DNA of 64,000 nucleotides from Aquiflexum lacus (GTDB lineage: Bacteria > Bacteroidota > Bacteroidia > Cytophagales > Cyclobacteriaceae), in the NCBI RefSeq assembly GCF_015476655.1, contig NZ_JABFHF010000005.1, positions 186,001 to 250,000 of the forward strand, read 5' to 3'. Each line of letters opens with the position of its first letter. Positions within the stretch are counted from its first letter, which is position 1. The position numbers and the translations under genes are program-made. The notes under the pieces were generated by a model that was not told the origin of the DNA, made no database searches, and saw nothing but the letters and a program-made list of their open reading frames with translations. Positions 50,846-60,907 of this stretch are shown one piece after another.

Positions 50846-52078
50846 ATGAATCAAGAAATGTTTACAATCAATAACCTGTGGATGATGGTGGCCACCATTT
50901 TGGTCTTTATCATGCACTTGGGCTTTGCCAGTCTCGAAGCAGGACTGACGAGGGCCAAAAACACAGTCAATATTCTTTTCAAAAATACGATTATTCCTGC
51001 TATAGGACTTTTGACTTACGCCTTTATCGGTTTCAACCTCATGTATCCCGGGGATGATTTTGCAGGTGGTTTTTTCGGATTGGCTGGTATTGGAATAACT
51101 TTACCTGAAGGTTGGGACACCTTTGCCTATAATGAGGGATATACCTTTTTCACAGATTTTATTTTTCAGGCCATGTTTGCAGCTACAGCTGCGACCATCG
51201 TTTCTGGAGCGGTGGCAGAAAGGGTTAAATTGGGACCTTTTATATTTTTCTCAATTCTATATGTAGGAATTTGCTATCCTATCGTCGGGATGTGGAAGTG
51301 GGGAGGGGGATTTCTTGATTCCATGGATATCCCTTTTTATGATTTTGCAGGATCTACCATTGTCCATTCAGTTGGGGGATGGGGTGCACTTGTTGGAGCT
51401 TTTCTATTGGGACCAAGATTGGGTAAATATACCGAATCCGGTATGAAGGCCATCCCTGGGCACAATATTCCTATGGCTACCATTGGGGTATTTTTGCTTT
51501 GGTTTGGCTGGTTTGGATTCAATGGTGGCTCGGTTTTGACTGCTGATCCCGGCACTGTTTCTTTGGTTTTTGTCACTACGGCAATTGCCGGTGCTGCCGG
51601 TGCTTTTGGGGCATTGATTGCGTCTTATCTGAAATTTAAGACTTACGACATCACGATGGTACTCAATGGAATTCTTGCAGGATTGGTGGGAATTACGGCA
51701 GGGGCAGACCAGATGGGCGTTGGTGAGGCTGCTATCATCGGGTTTGTAGGCGGTACATTGGTGGTTTTTGCAGTTGTGTTTTTTGACAGAATTAAAATCG
51801 ATGACCCTGTAGGTGCGATATCTGTTCACTTGATTGGAGGTATTTGGGGAACTTTGGCAGTGGGTCTTTTCGGGAATCTTGCAGGGTTCCAGCAAGTGCT
51901 TTCCCAATTGATTGGGATAGGCGTGGTAGGAGCATTTTGTTTTGCGACCAGTTGGCTGATATTCTTCTCGATGAAAAGAACGATTGGTATACGCGTAGAT
52001 GAAAGAGAGGAATTGGAAGGTCTCGATATCAACGAACACAGCATGCAGGCTTATCCTGATTTTGCTTCAAAAAACTAA
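50846..52078 (+). CDS. amt: Ammonium transporter
   Basis: The 410-residue Amt/MEP/Rh-family channel has about 11 transmembrane helices, the F-A-G-S-T-I-V-H-S-V-G-G segment with the first pore histidine near 168, and G-A-I-S-V-H-L-I-G-G-I-W-G with the second near 317. The C-terminal cytoplasmic tail should bind the P-II protein encoded upstream. A 25 bp-stem bidirectional terminator follows. Confidence 0.96.
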   Translation: MNQEMFTINNLWMMVATILVFIMHLGFASLEAGLTRAKNTVNILFKNTIIPAIGLLTYAFIGFNLMYPGDDFAGGFFGLAGIGITLPEGWDTFAYNEGYTFFTDFIFQAMFAATAATIVSGAVAERVKLGPFIFFSILYVGICYPIVGMWKWGGGFLDSMDIPFYDFAGSTIVHSVGGWGALVGAFLLGPRLGKYTESGMKAIPGHNIPMATIGVFLLWFGWFGFNGGSVLTADPGTVSLVFVTTAIAGAAGAFGALIASYLKFKTYDITMVLNGILAGLVGITAGADQMGVGEAAIIGFVGGTLVVFAVVFFDRIKIDDPVGAISVHLIGGIWGTLAVGLFGNLAGFQQVLSQLIGIGVVGAFCFATSWLIFFSMKRTIGIRVDEREELEGLDINEHSMQAYPDFASKN

Positions 52079-52081
52079 AAT

Positions 52082-52136
52082 AAAATATCAAAAGGGACCT
52101 GAGGAATTTTTTTCCTCAGGTCCCTTTTGATATTTT
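52082..52136. terminator. Strong bidirectional terminator between amt and nadC
   Basis: A perfect 25 bp stem (52082-52106 with 52112-52136) with a TTTTT loop, containing AAAAGGGACCTGAGGAA and its complement. A/T runs on both sides suit termination in either direction between convergent genes. Confidence 0.93.
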
Positions 52137-52189
52137 AATTGTTATGGCAGAATAGTGACATCCATAAAAAGCACTGAAGAAACAATCCA

Positions 52190-53050
52190 TCAATAAGCTT
52201 TTAGACTGATATCCATACTTTTTACCTGATGGGTCAACGCACCTACGGAAATATAATCCACCCCACACTCAGCTACATCTTTCAAAGTTGATTCTGTAAT
52301 ACCGCCCGAAGCTTCTAGTGGGTATTTCCCGCCCACTAATTTGACAGCTTCTCTCATGGTAGGATAATCCATATTGTCCAGCATGATATAGTCTATACCT
52401 CCTGTTGCAAGGACTTCTTTGACTTCATTGAGATTCCTGGTTTCAACCTCTATCTTCAAATCAAGGTTGTTGGAAGCTAGGTAATTTTTGGTTGAGGTAA
52501 TGGCATTTCGAATCCCGCCTGCAAAGTCAATATGGTTGTCCTTGAGCATGACCATGTCGTATAATGCAAAACGGTGGTTGATCCCTCCGCCCAAAATAAC
52601 TGCCCATTTTTCCATCAACCGAAAATTCGGTGTAGTTTTCCGGGTGTCCATCAATTTTGCCTTTGTGTGAGCGATCAATTGATTAAGTTGGGATGTTTTG
52701 GTGGCTATTCCACTCATTCGCTGCATGCAATTGAGCACCAGTCTTTCAGTTGTCAAAATAGAAGCAGCAGCACCCTTTACCTTTAATCCTATTTGACCTG
52801 CTGCAACTTTCTCCCCATCCCTTAAAAGCATTTCTACTGCCAATGTTGGGTCGTATTGATTAAAAATCATTCCAGCCAACTGCAGACCCGCTATGACGCC
52901 ATCTTCTTTGATAATCAGCTGAGCCTGTCCCTGTTTTCCTTTTGGGATGGATCCCAAGGAAGAATGGTCGCCAGAACCGACATCTTCAGTCAGCGCCATT
53001 TGAATAAATTGATGTATTTTTTCCGGACTTAAATAACCTATATTTTCCAC
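52190..53050 (-). CDS. nadC: Nicotinate-nucleotide pyrophosphorylase (carboxylating)
   Basis: A 286-residue quinolinate phosphoribosyltransferase of NAD biosynthesis. Visible family marks are L-T-E-D-V-G-S-G-D near 18-26, the substrate-binding M-D-T-R-K-T-T-P near 131-138, H-R-F-A-L-Y-D-M-V-M-L-K-D-N-H near 155-169 and L-E-A-S-G-G-I near 245-251. Length and all motifs are normal. Confidence 0.97.
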   Translation of the reverse strand: MENIGYLSPEKIHQFIQMALTEDVGSGDHSSLGSIPKGKQGQAQLIIKEDGVIAGLQLAGMIFNQYDPTLAVEMLLRDGEKVAAGQIGLKVKGAAASILTTERLVLNCMQRMSGIATKTSQLNQLIAHTKAKLMDTRKTTPNFRLMEKWAVILGGGINHRFALYDMVMLKDNHIDFAGGIRNAITSTKNYLASNNLDLKIEVETRNLNEVKEVLATGGIDYIMLDNMDYPTMREAVKLVGGKYPLEASGGITESTLKDVAECGVDYISVGALTHQVKSMDISLKAY

Positions 53051-53084
53051 GCCTCAAAATTAAAAAATAAAGTGTGGGTGTGAT

Positions 53085-53495
53085 TTAAAATCTCATTTTT
53101 ATAATTTCCAAACTGTAAATTTTCATCAGGTCACCTTTATCTGCCCCTTTGATCAATATCCTAAACTGATCGGTATCGGTAGTGTAAGAGCCTACAAAAA
53201 ACATGGTAGGCCCCGGGCTGCCGCCTTTATGAAGGATTTTAAAATCAGTGGGGGGGTATTTTATAAAGAAATCTTTTAGGATGAACTCAGCTTGATTTTT
53301 GGAATAATCACCTTGATGACCGTTGATATTCAGGTTGATAGCTTGGTCAAAATATTTTGCAAGATCTTTACTGGAACCTGTTTTGAAATATACAGTAACG
53401 TCAGTGAGATTGAACAGAATCGGCCTGAAATCACTTGCATTCGACTGCATAAAAAGTAGCACACTCAAAGTAAGAAGGGCAATTATTTTTTTCAT
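53085..53495 (-). CDS. DUF4783 secreted protein
   Basis: The 136-residue protein (start 53495; the longer frame to 53570 adds a non-signal leader) has a signal peptide M-K-K-I-I-A-L-L-T-L-S-V-L-L. It also has a compact SnoaL/NTF2-like DUF4783 domain with T-V-Y-F-K-T-G-S-S-K-D-L-A-K-Y-F near 34-49 and G-S-Y-T-T-D near 99-104. Function unknown; commonly found near nadC in Bacteroidota. Confidence 0.88.
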   Translation of the reverse strand: MKKIIALLTLSVLLFMQSNASDFRPILFNLTDVTVYFKTGSSKDLAKYFDQAINLNINGHQGDYSKNQAEFILKDFFIKYPPTDFKILHKGGSPGPTMFFVGSYTTDTDQFRILIKGADKGDLMKIYSLEIIKMRF

Positions 53496-53706
53496 GAACC
53501 CGATAACTTCAAAAATTAAGCCAATATGAAACTGTAAATCCTTTTTTTTTTGAAAAAAGTAGTTGTCCACTAATTTCTGTAATTCGTACTCAGATTTTCC
53601 TGATTAATAAAAATTAATCTAGCTGGAATTTTGTCCCCTTAGCAAAGAATAATCATTTTTACGGTTCAATTTAGAATTTTATTGATTTTTAAATTTTTGT
53701 TTGAAC

Positions 53707-55227
53707 ATGAATAAAAAAGTAATCTTAATGATATTGGATGGTTGGGGCATCGCTACCAATCCGGAAGTATCCGCAATCGACAAGGCCAAAACGCCTTTCG
53801 TGGATAGCTTATACAAGAAATATCCCCATTCGAAATTGGAAGCATCGGGCCTTGCAGTTGGGCTTCCTGAAGGTCAAATGGGCAATTCAGAAGTTGGCCA
53901 CATGAACATAGGAGCAGGTAGGGTAGTGTATCAGGACCTTGTCAAGATAAATAAGGCCGTAATTGAGGGTAACTTAAACCACCACCCTGTTTTGGTAGAG
54001 GCCTTTGCTTATGCCAAAAGGGAAAGTAAAAAAGTTCATTTTATCGGCTTGGTTTCCGATGGTGGAGTCCATGCCCATCTCGCCCACCTGAAAGGTCTAT
54101 GTGATGCGGCCAAATACCACGGGCTTCCCAAAGTATTTGTCCATGCTTTTACAGATGGCAGAGATACAGATCCAAAGAGCGGATTGCATTACTTAAGCGA
54201 ACTGAACGAATACTTTCAGCATTCGGTGGGTAAGATTGCTTCTGTCGTTGGCAGGTATTATGCCATGGACAGGGACAAAAGATGGGAAAGGGTAAAATTG
54301 GCCTATGATGCACTAGTACATGGAGAAGGAGAAAAATCCAAAGATATTATAGCTTCCATAGTCAAATCCTACAGTAATGGTGTCACGGATGAGTTCATCA
54401 GGCCAATCATTCAAGTAGATGAAGAAGGCAAACCATTGGCAAAAATTGAAAGTGGCGATGTGGTGGTTTGTTTTAACTTCCGGACAGATAGGGGAAGAGA
54501 AATCACTCAGGTGTTGACCCAGACTGATTTTGAGGATTTCAACATGAAAAAACTTAATCTCAATTATATTACCTTCAGCAATTACGACGAAACCTTCAAA
54601 GGCATCAAGGTTCTTTTTGAAAAAGACAATCTGAACAATACATTAGGCGAAGTACTGGCCCGCAATGGAAGGAAGCAGATTAGGATAGCCGAAACCGAAA
54701 AATACCCACATGTGACATTCTTTTTTTCCGGAGGAAGGGAAAAGGAATTTGAAGGGGAAAGCAGGATTTTATGTCCATCTCCCAAAGTGGCGACTTATGA
54801 CCTCAAGCCCGAAATGAGTGCTTTTGAAATAGCGGATAAAATAAAGACAGAACTAAGGAGAAAAGAAGTTGATTTTGTTTGTCTTAATTTTGCAAATCCT
54901 GATATGGTCGGTCATACGGGGGTATTTGAAGCAGCTGTCAAAGCATGTGAAACAGTTGATGAATGTGCAAGACAAGTGATCGAGCAAGCTTTGGAAAGTG
55001 GTTACACGACCATTGTGATTGCCGACCATGGCAACAGTGACATGATGATCAATGAAGATGGGAGTCCCAACACCGCTCATACCACTAACCTAGTACCATG
55101 TATCTTGGTGGACAAAAATGATAATTTTGAAATCAAGGATGGGAAATTAGGTGATCTTGCGCCGACTATCCTTACACTGATGGGAGTGTCTATTCCTTCC
55201 GAAATGACTGGAGATATACTATTGTAA
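53707..55227 (+). CDS. gpmI: 2,3-bisphosphoglycerate-independent phosphoglycerate mutase
   Basis: A 506-residue alkaline-phosphatase-fold glycolytic enzyme that interconverts 3- and 2-phosphoglycerate using manganese. It has D-G-W-G (11-14), the phosphoserine motif M-G-N-S-E-V-G-H (Ser61), and metal-binding A-D-H-G-N and A-H-T-T-N-L in the last quarter. The ATG at 53707 is preferred over the TTG at 53701. A terminator follows at 55246-55285. Confidence 0.97.
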   Translation: MNKKVILMILDGWGIATNPEVSAIDKAKTPFVDSLYKKYPHSKLEASGLAVGLPEGQMGNSEVGHMNIGAGRVVYQDLVKINKAVIEGNLNHHPVLVEAFAYAKRESKKVHFIGLVSDGGVHAHLAHLKGLCDAAKYHGLPKVFVHAFTDGRDTDPKSGLHYLSELNEYFQHSVGKIASVVGRYYAMDRDKRWERVKLAYDALVHGEGEKSKDIIASIVKSYSNGVTDEFIRPIIQVDEEGKPLAKIESGDVVVCFNFRTDRGREITQVLTQTDFEDFNMKKLNLNYITFSNYDETFKGIKVLFEKDNLNNTLGEVLARNGRKQIRIAETEKYPHVTFFFSGGREKEFEGESRILCPSPKVATYDLKPEMSAFEIADKIKTELRRKEVDFVCLNFANPDMVGHTGVFEAAVKACETVDECARQVIEQALESGYTTIVIADHGNSDMMINEDGSPNTAHTTNLVPCILVDKNDNFEIKDGKLGDLAPTILTLMGVSIPSEMTGDILL

Positions 55228-55245
55228 TTTCTATTACATTTGCAG

Positions 55246-55285
55246 ACAAAGAATTCAATCCATTCAGGAATTGAATTCTTTGTTA
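55246..55285 (+). terminator. Terminator after gpmI
   Basis: ACAAAGAATTCAAT pairs with ATTGAATTCTTTGT around a short loop, followed by TATTT. Confidence 0.75.
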
Positions 55286-55316
55286 TTTAAAGCCAACTCA
55301 AAAAATTATTGTAATT

Positions 55317-55874
55317 ATGAAATACTATTTGTTGCTGATTTCTATTGGGTTTTTAGTCATTGGATGCTCCGTAGGTGAAAACAAACCCGGTTTGTCTGAA
55401 CCTGTATATTTTCCCCTCAAAGATTATTTTGAAGTACAAGCTCTTCAACTTGACGGGAAAGGTGTGTCCAAGGAAATAACTGTCAATGGAGAAAAAGAAA
55501 AAATCAAAAAGACATTAGATTCAGATGGATGGTTGAGAGAGTTTGAGTTCTTTATAGAGGCAGATATCAACAGCTCCAGTTTGGCTGGTTCATATGAGAC
55601 GAGAAGAAGTGAAAAGGCCATTATTCACGAACTTAAACCGGGAGAGAAAGGTAAAATTAAAAGAATTGTAGTCAATTTTGATGGGGAAGAGGTAAAGGAT
55701 ATTTCATTTGTTTCCAGAACTGAAAATCTCTTTTATAGCTCTGAGACAAGAGGTGTAATCTACAATCAAAGTCTGACAGGTAAACTTGATAATTATGTCG
55801 TGGAGACCATGCAGAAGGTTGTATTTCTCAAACCCAATAAAATGATCATTACTGCTGCCATCAATTATTATTGA
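55317..55874 (+). CDS. Hypothetical lipoprotein
   Basis: The 185-residue protein has a lipoprotein signal with lipobox L-V-I-G-C (Cys17) and no recognised domain. The mature part is predicted beta-rich with charged loops (E-K-E-K-I-K-K, R-R-S-E-K). It would be anchored in the inner or outer membrane. Followed by a strong hairpin. Confidence 0.8.
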   Translation: MKYYLLLISIGFLVIGCSVGENKPGLSEPVYFPLKDYFEVQALQLDGKGVSKEITVNGEKEKIKKTLDSDGWLREFEFFIEADINSSSLAGSYETRRSEKAIIHELKPGEKGKIKRIVVNFDGEEVKDISFVSRTENLFYSSETRGVIYNQSLTGKLDNYVVETMQKVVFLKPNKMIITAAINYY

Positions 55875-55903
55875 TGGTTCTGGTTCGCTAAGCAACCAAA
55901 TGC

Positions 55904-55935
55904 AAATCCCGGACAATGATCTTTGTCCGGGATTT
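55904..55935. terminator. Terminator between the lipoprotein gene and nhaD
   Basis: AAATCCCGGACAA (55904-55916) pairs with TTGTCCGGGATTT (55923-55935) and is followed by a T-run. Suits both converging genes. Confidence 0.9.
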
Positions 55936-55998
55936 TTTATGTGGTCAAGAATCAGGTGTTTAACAATGGTTAATACTGGGTCTTAAAACCAATATTCC

Positions 55999-57501
55999 TT
56001 ATACAAAGGCAAAGAACACCAGCCAGGTAATGATCAGTACAGGCAGCAATATGGGTATTGAAAACCTGATGACATAACCAAAGAATGAAGGCATTTTTAT
56101 ACCGCTCTGCTCTGCGATGGATTTGACCATGAAGTTAGGCCCATTACCGATATACGTCATTGCACCAAAGAAAACCGCTGCTATGGAGATAGCCATTAAT
56201 TCGAAAGCAGAGTCATCGTAATTATTTAGAGCAAAATCTCTGACGTTTTCTATGTTGCTGATTTCAGCACCTTGAGAAGCCATAGCAGCAGCCAGGAAAT
56301 TCAGGTATGTCGGTGCGTTGTCCAAAAACCCTGAAAGAATTCCGGTACCCCAATATAGGGTATTGTGGGTAATGATAGCGGCACCTTCAGGAGACTTTGC
56401 AAAGTTGCCGACAAGTTCAAGTGCAGGCATCATGGTTCCGAAAATCCCAATAAATATGAATGCCACTTCCCTTATAGGTTCGAAATTAAACTCATTGCCT
56501 TTGATGGCTTTTTGGTCTGCAAATTTGAAACTCAAATAAGCCACTGATAACATGATGATTTCTCTGATGAAAGAAAATTTCTGCCCATCATAATGTATTG
56601 CAGGAACCCAATCAATTACATTAGGATCTAAGAACACTGAACCAATGACAACCAAAAGCCATAAAAAATTTCTTGATCCGATTAATTCAAATTTATTGGT
56701 ATAAGTTGTATTTATGAGATCTTCTTCGATGGCTTTACCGAATTTTTTATCTATAAAATAAAATATAGTAGACAAAATAAGCAGTGCTAAAATCCAAGCA
56801 GGCCAGTTATATTCCAAAGTCCAGAAGAAAGGGACTCCTTTTAAGAATCCAAGAAACAATGGGGGATCACCAATAGGTGTCAAAGAGCCACCGATGTTGC
56901 TGACCATAAAAATAAAGAAAATGATATGATATGGTTGGATATTCCCTTTGTTTAACCTGATAAATGGTCTGATAAGTAGCATGGAAGCACCTGTAGTACC
57001 TATTAGATTGGAGATAAGTGCGCCTATAAGCAAAAGCGTGACATTTGCCATTGGGGTGGCTTTTTTGTCAACCTCTATCAAAATGCCTCCCGAAGCGATA
57101 TACAGAGAAGCCAAAAGTGCAATAAATTGCACATATTCCGCCATGGCATGAACAGGGCCATGCACGTTGTGGAGTATAAACAAATAATAGGACACGACTA
57201 ATATTGCAAGTCCAACAGCAATCTTGGGGTAATTGTGGTGCCAGAAATGTTCGTAGAACAAAGGACCTGTGGCAATCATCAGCAATAGGGCAACAAAAGG
57301 GATGACCAGCCAAAGCGGTGCAATCTCATGGTGTTCTTCGGAATCATCATAGATATGTTCTGTCAGACCTGCTACCTGATCACTTTCACTCTCCTGATCG
57401 GTTATTTCTATCTGGGGATCTGCTTGAGCAAATACTTGTGGGATACCTGAAAAATACAATATCCCAAAAACCACTACAAAAACAGGAATAAGATTCTTCA
57501 T
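55999..57501 (-). CDS. nhaD: NhaD-type sodium:proton antiporter
   Basis: The 500-residue protein has an N-terminal signal-like helix, a short acidic periplasmic segment, then about 12 transmembrane helices of the ArsB/NhaD superfamily (G-A-L-I-S-N-L-I-G-T-T-G-A-S near 161-174, L-D-N-A-P-T-Y-L-N-F near 394-403). It exchanges Na+ for H+ across the inner membrane. Matches NhaD of marine and halotolerant bacteria. Confidence 0.9.
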   Translation of the reverse strand: MKNLIPVFVVVFGILYFSGIPQVFAQADPQIEITDQESESDQVAGLTEHIYDDSEEHHEIAPLWLVIPFVALLLMIATGPLFYEHFWHHNYPKIAVGLAILVVSYYLFILHNVHGPVHAMAEYVQFIALLASLYIASGGILIEVDKKATPMANVTLLLIGALISNLIGTTGASMLLIRPFIRLNKGNIQPYHIIFFIFMVSNIGGSLTPIGDPPLFLGFLKGVPFFWTLEYNWPAWILALLILSTIFYFIDKKFGKAIEEDLINTTYTNKFELIGSRNFLWLLVVIGSVFLDPNVIDWVPAIHYDGQKFSFIREIIMLSVAYLSFKFADQKAIKGNEFNFEPIREVAFIFIGIFGTMMPALELVGNFAKSPEGAAIITHNTLYWGTGILSGFLDNAPTYLNFLAAAMASQGAEISNIENVRDFALNNYDDSAFELMAISIAAVFFGAMTYIGNGPNFMVKSIAEQSGIKMPSFFGYVIRFSIPILLPVLIITWLVFFAFV

Positions 57502-57694
57502 CCAATTAAAATTAAGGGCTTTTTTTTAACTATTATGATTTCCGAAAACCTGATTATCGAATCAATTCAAACTACAAATTATGATTTTACTTTTGCTAAA
57601 CTACTATTTTTGCATGAAAAGCGCTACATAAAAAATCACCCACCAGAGGAATTATTTTAATTTAATCCCTCTTGGCTGATGATTGGTAATATGA

Positions 57695-58921
57695 TTATAC
57701 AAGTTGCTCCAAGGCTATTTCCAAAGAAGTCATGGCAAGTCCTGTTTTTTCGGTATTTCTCTCAAAAGTTGTTTTTAAGGCTTTCGAAATTGTTTCACTG
57801 ACATCAGTAAATATAGCCTCATCCGTCAGTACAACTTGGTCTGACATGAGGTAGGCGAATACCCTTGCCATTCCGCAATTGGCGATAAAGTCCGGGAGGA
57901 GTGAAATTTTTTCATCTACCCACATGCCAATGGGACCAAAAAATATCTCGGGATCAGCAAAAGGTACATTGGCACCACAGCTGATTACTTCCAATCCGGC
58001 GTGGACCATTCTTTCTGCCTGGATTTTATTTATCAATCTTGAGGCAGCAGCAGGTATAAAAATCTCATTCTTTAAATCCCATATGCGGTCATTGACTTCC
58101 TCAAAAGGAATCAATTCATCTGCAACCAGTTTGTTTCCTTTTCTCTTCACAAACAATTCCCTTATTTCATCCAGGGTAAAGCCTTCCTGATTGATCAATC
58201 CCCCCTCTTTATCTATAATACCGACAATCTTGACACCCTCTACTGCAAGAAAGCAGGCTGCTGCAGCACCCACATTTCCCCAGCCCTGTATAACAGCTCT
58301 TTTCCCCTGAATATTTCCTCCCCAAATCTTGTAATAGTGTCTGACTGCTTCTGCTACCCCGAAGCCCGTAATCATATCTGCAACTTTATATTTTTTCGGA
58401 CCATTGGGTGTGTACAATGGATCCTCTAAAACTTTGGAAACACCTTGACGCAGCTGACCGATTTTTCGGATTTTTTCAGGCTCAGTAGCATGGAAATGAC
58501 CATTTACCACACCTTCCTGTGGATGCCATAGTCCGTAGGATTCTGTGATTGGAATTACTTCATGGATTTCATCTATATTGAGGTCACCACCAGTGCCATA
58601 ATAGTTTTTGAGCAAGGGCATTACCGCCCTGTACCAGCGTTTCAGCACCTCGTCTTTTCTGGGGTCATTTGGATCAAAATTGATTCCTGACTTTGCACCA
58701 CCAATAGACGGTCCCGAGACAGTGAATTTTACTTCCATCGTTTTGGCAAGGGATTCCACTTCCCGTTTGTCAAGACCTTTACGCATCCTTGTTCCTCCTC
58801 CCGCTGCACCTCCCCGGAGCGAGTTGATGACTACCCAGCCTTCCGCCTCTGATTCACTGTCACTCCATTCAAAAACAATTTCCGGCTGTTGGTTCTCAAA
58901 TTTTTTGAGTAATTCTTTCAT
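57695..58921 (-). CDS. gdhA: Glutamate dehydrogenase (Glu/Leu/Phe/Val dehydrogenase family)
   Basis: The 408-residue enzyme has the substrate/catalytic segment G-G-G-T-R-M near 38-43 and I-G-G-A-K-S-G-I near 74-81, and an NAD-binding fold with V-I-Q-G-W-G-N-V-G near 210-218. It interconverts glutamate with 2-oxoglutarate and ammonium. The A-K-S-G-I variant in place of A-K-G-G-I is unusual but is seen in some family branches. Specificity (Glu versus branched-chain) cannot be fixed from the sequence alone. Confidence 0.9.
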   Translation of the reverse strand: MKELLKKFENQQPEIVFEWSDSESEAEGWVVINSLRGGAAGGGTRMRKGLDKREVESLAKTMEVKFTVSGPSIGGAKSGINFDPNDPRKDEVLKRWYRAVMPLLKNYYGTGGDLNIDEIHEVIPITESYGLWHPQEGVVNGHFHATEPEKIRKIGQLRQGVSKVLEDPLYTPNGPKKYKVADMITGFGVAEAVRHYYKIWGGNIQGKRAVIQGWGNVGAAAACFLAVEGVKIVGIIDKEGGLINQEGFTLDEIRELFVKRKGNKLVADELIPFEEVNDRIWDLKNEIFIPAAASRLINKIQAERMVHAGLEVISCGANVPFADPEIFFGPIGMWVDEKISLLPDFIANCGMARVFAYLMSDQVVLTDEAIFTDVSETISKALKTTFERNTEKTGLAMTSLEIALEQLV

Positions 58922-58987
58922 GTTTAATATTTGGGTTTATCAGGTGGCAAAAATAGAAATATTCTCGACTATTGTGGTACTGGTATT

Positions 58988-60064
58988 TTACAGCCCGTAA
59001 GTCGTTCCTCCGCAATTGTCCCTGGAAGCCCCTGTCACAGATGCCAGACAATTGACCTCTCCTCGAATTTTTAAGACCCCAAGAAATGCAAACAATAAAG
59101 CTTCCTTAAAATTGATCAAGGTCTTATCAGCTGCTATGAATTCAAAATCTTCGGCCAGCTCATTTTGAAACATTTCCATAAAAAAATTATTGTAAGCTCC
59201 CCCTCCGGTGATCAGAATTGCAGGTTTTTTCCCTGGAATGGGCTGAAGTACCTTTTTGATTTGCTCGACATAATGGACCACCAAAGTATGTAGGATATTC
59301 TCAGGCTTATACGCTCCGCTCCATTCAAGGATTTTTAGATAATCATCCAGATCTTCCCTGCCCAGAGATTTGGCCCCAACTTTTTGATAAAAGGGGAGTT
59401 TGTTCAGATCTTTTAATACTTTGGGCAGCAGTTTGCCCTTTCTGGCAAGTTTTCCATTTTTATCATAAGCCTTGCCACAGGTTTCAGCGAAATGATTGAG
59501 CAGTAGGTTGAAAGGACAAATATCAAAAGCAATCCTTTTTCCGTCAAAATTCATACTGATGTTTGCAATACCGCCCAGATTGATACAATAATCATGTTCT
59601 CCAAATAATAATTGATCACCTATAGGAACCAAAGGTGCACCTTGTCCGCCCAGCTGTACATCAAGCATTCTGAAATCATTGATGGCGGGTATTCCACAGG
59701 ATTGGTGAAGTGCCCAGCCATTTCCGATTTGCAGACTGAGTTTTTTGGATGGTTGGTGAAATACTGTGTGGCCATGAGAGGCAACCGCCTGTGCAGAAAG
59801 TGATTTTTTGGTCAAAAAATATTTGACTTGATCTCCCATCCAGTTTCCAAACTCTACATCCAGTAAGGCCAGCTTTTGGCCTTTGAGTAGGTGTGACTTT
59901 TTGAGTTTCTTTCCCATTTTCTTGGGAAATGGTATGGTATCAGATTCAATAATTGAAAAGCTCCAATTGTCTTTTTTTTCAAATTCGCAGAAAGCAATGT
60001 CTAAGCCATCGCCTGAAGTACCTGACATTAAACCGATCACTTTGTATATAGAAGAGCCGCTCAT
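58988..60064 (-). CDS. anmK: Anhydro-N-acetylmuramic acid kinase
   Basis: A 358-residue ASKHA-fold kinase that recycles 1,6-anhydroMurNAc from peptidoglycan turnover. The start signature G-L-M-S-G-T-S-G-D-G-L-D (11-22), the I-N-L-G-G-I-A-N-I-S segment near 161-170 and L-I-T-G-G-G-A-Y-N near 290-298 are all present. Normal length; cytoplasmic. Confidence 0.96.
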   Translation of the reverse strand: MSGSSIYKVIGLMSGTSGDGLDIAFCEFEKKDNWSFSIIESDTIPFPKKMGKKLKKSHLLKGQKLALLDVEFGNWMGDQVKYFLTKKSLSAQAVASHGHTVFHQPSKKLSLQIGNGWALHQSCGIPAINDFRMLDVQLGGQGAPLVPIGDQLLFGEHDYCINLGGIANISMNFDGKRIAFDICPFNLLLNHFAETCGKAYDKNGKLARKGKLLPKVLKDLNKLPFYQKVGAKSLGREDLDDYLKILEWSGAYKPENILHTLVVHYVEQIKKVLQPIPGKKPAILITGGGAYNNFFMEMFQNELAEDFEFIAADKTLINFKEALLFAFLGVLKIRGEVNCLASVTGASRDNCGGTTYGL

Positions 60065-60181
60065 GGGTTAAATTTTGTTAAATGTATGTCTGTAAAGTTA
60101 ATTTTAATTTATTCAAAAACAGAGCTATGTTAAAATGAGTAATTTCACCATCATCATTTACAATCATCCTCTTTTCAACAT

Positions 60182-60907
60182 TTGAAAAATCTCGTTATTG
60201 ATATAGGTAATACCAGGTTGAAGACCGCGCTCTTTGAGGATGGGGAAGTGCTTTTGGAAATGAATTATGAAGATTTTGGGAGTTTTTTGGAAGCCACCAA
60301 ATCACTTCAATTCCAACAGGCCATTATCAGTTCTGTAACATATACCAAAGAACAATTGGAAGAACTCCTTGGCTTTTCTTTTCTGTTTTTGGACAAAACC
60401 ACAGTTTTGCCCATGAAGAACAAATATGCCACTCCTGATACGCTTGGGGTGGATAGAAAAGCTGCTGTGATTGGAGGCAGGTCAATAATCAAAAGTGGAC
60501 CTCTTTTGGCAGTGGACCTTGGAAGCTGTATTACCTATGACTTTCTGGATGAAGGAGACAACTATCTTGGAGGGTCGATTTCGCCGGGACTTCAGATGAG
60601 GTTCAGGTCAATGCATCAGCAAACGGCCAGATTGCCTCTTGCTGAATTGGAAAGTGGCACAATCCCGGATTTTATGGGCAATAGCACGGTAAGCTGCCTG
60701 AGAAGTGGGGTTTATTTCGGTATTCTCAATGAAATAAATGGGTTTATCCAGAAATATCAAGAGCAATATCATGATTTGAAGGTCATTATTTGTGGAGGTG
60801 ATTCAAAAATTTTTGAAAGCTTAACAAAAGACCACATATTTGTAATCCCTAATTTGATCCTGTATGGATTGGATAGAATATTAAGCTACAATGTCAATTA
60901 CCAATAG
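60182..60907 (+). CDS. coaX: Type III pantothenate kinase
   Basis: The 241-residue enzyme phosphorylates pantothenate in CoA synthesis. It has D-I-G-N-T-R-L-K near 6-13, Y-A-T-P-D-T-L-G-V-D-R near 82-92, V-D-L-G-S-C-I-T-Y near 112-120 and G-G-S-I-S-P-G near 131-137. The start is a TTG at 60182, as no suitable ATG lies at the conserved N terminus. Its end overlaps the next gene by 17 bp, so they are cotranscribed. Confidence 0.95.
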   Translation: MKNLVIDIGNTRLKTALFEDGEVLLEMNYEDFGSFLEATKSLQFQQAIISSVTYTKEQLEELLGFSFLFLDKTTVLPMKNKYATPDTLGVDRKAAVIGGRSIIKSGPLLAVDLGSCITYDFLDEGDNYLGGSISPGLQMRFRSMHQQTARLPLAELESGTIPDFMGNSTVSCLRSGVYFGILNEINGFIQKYQEQYHDLKVIICGGDSKIFESLTKDHIFVIPNLILYGLDRILSYNVNYQ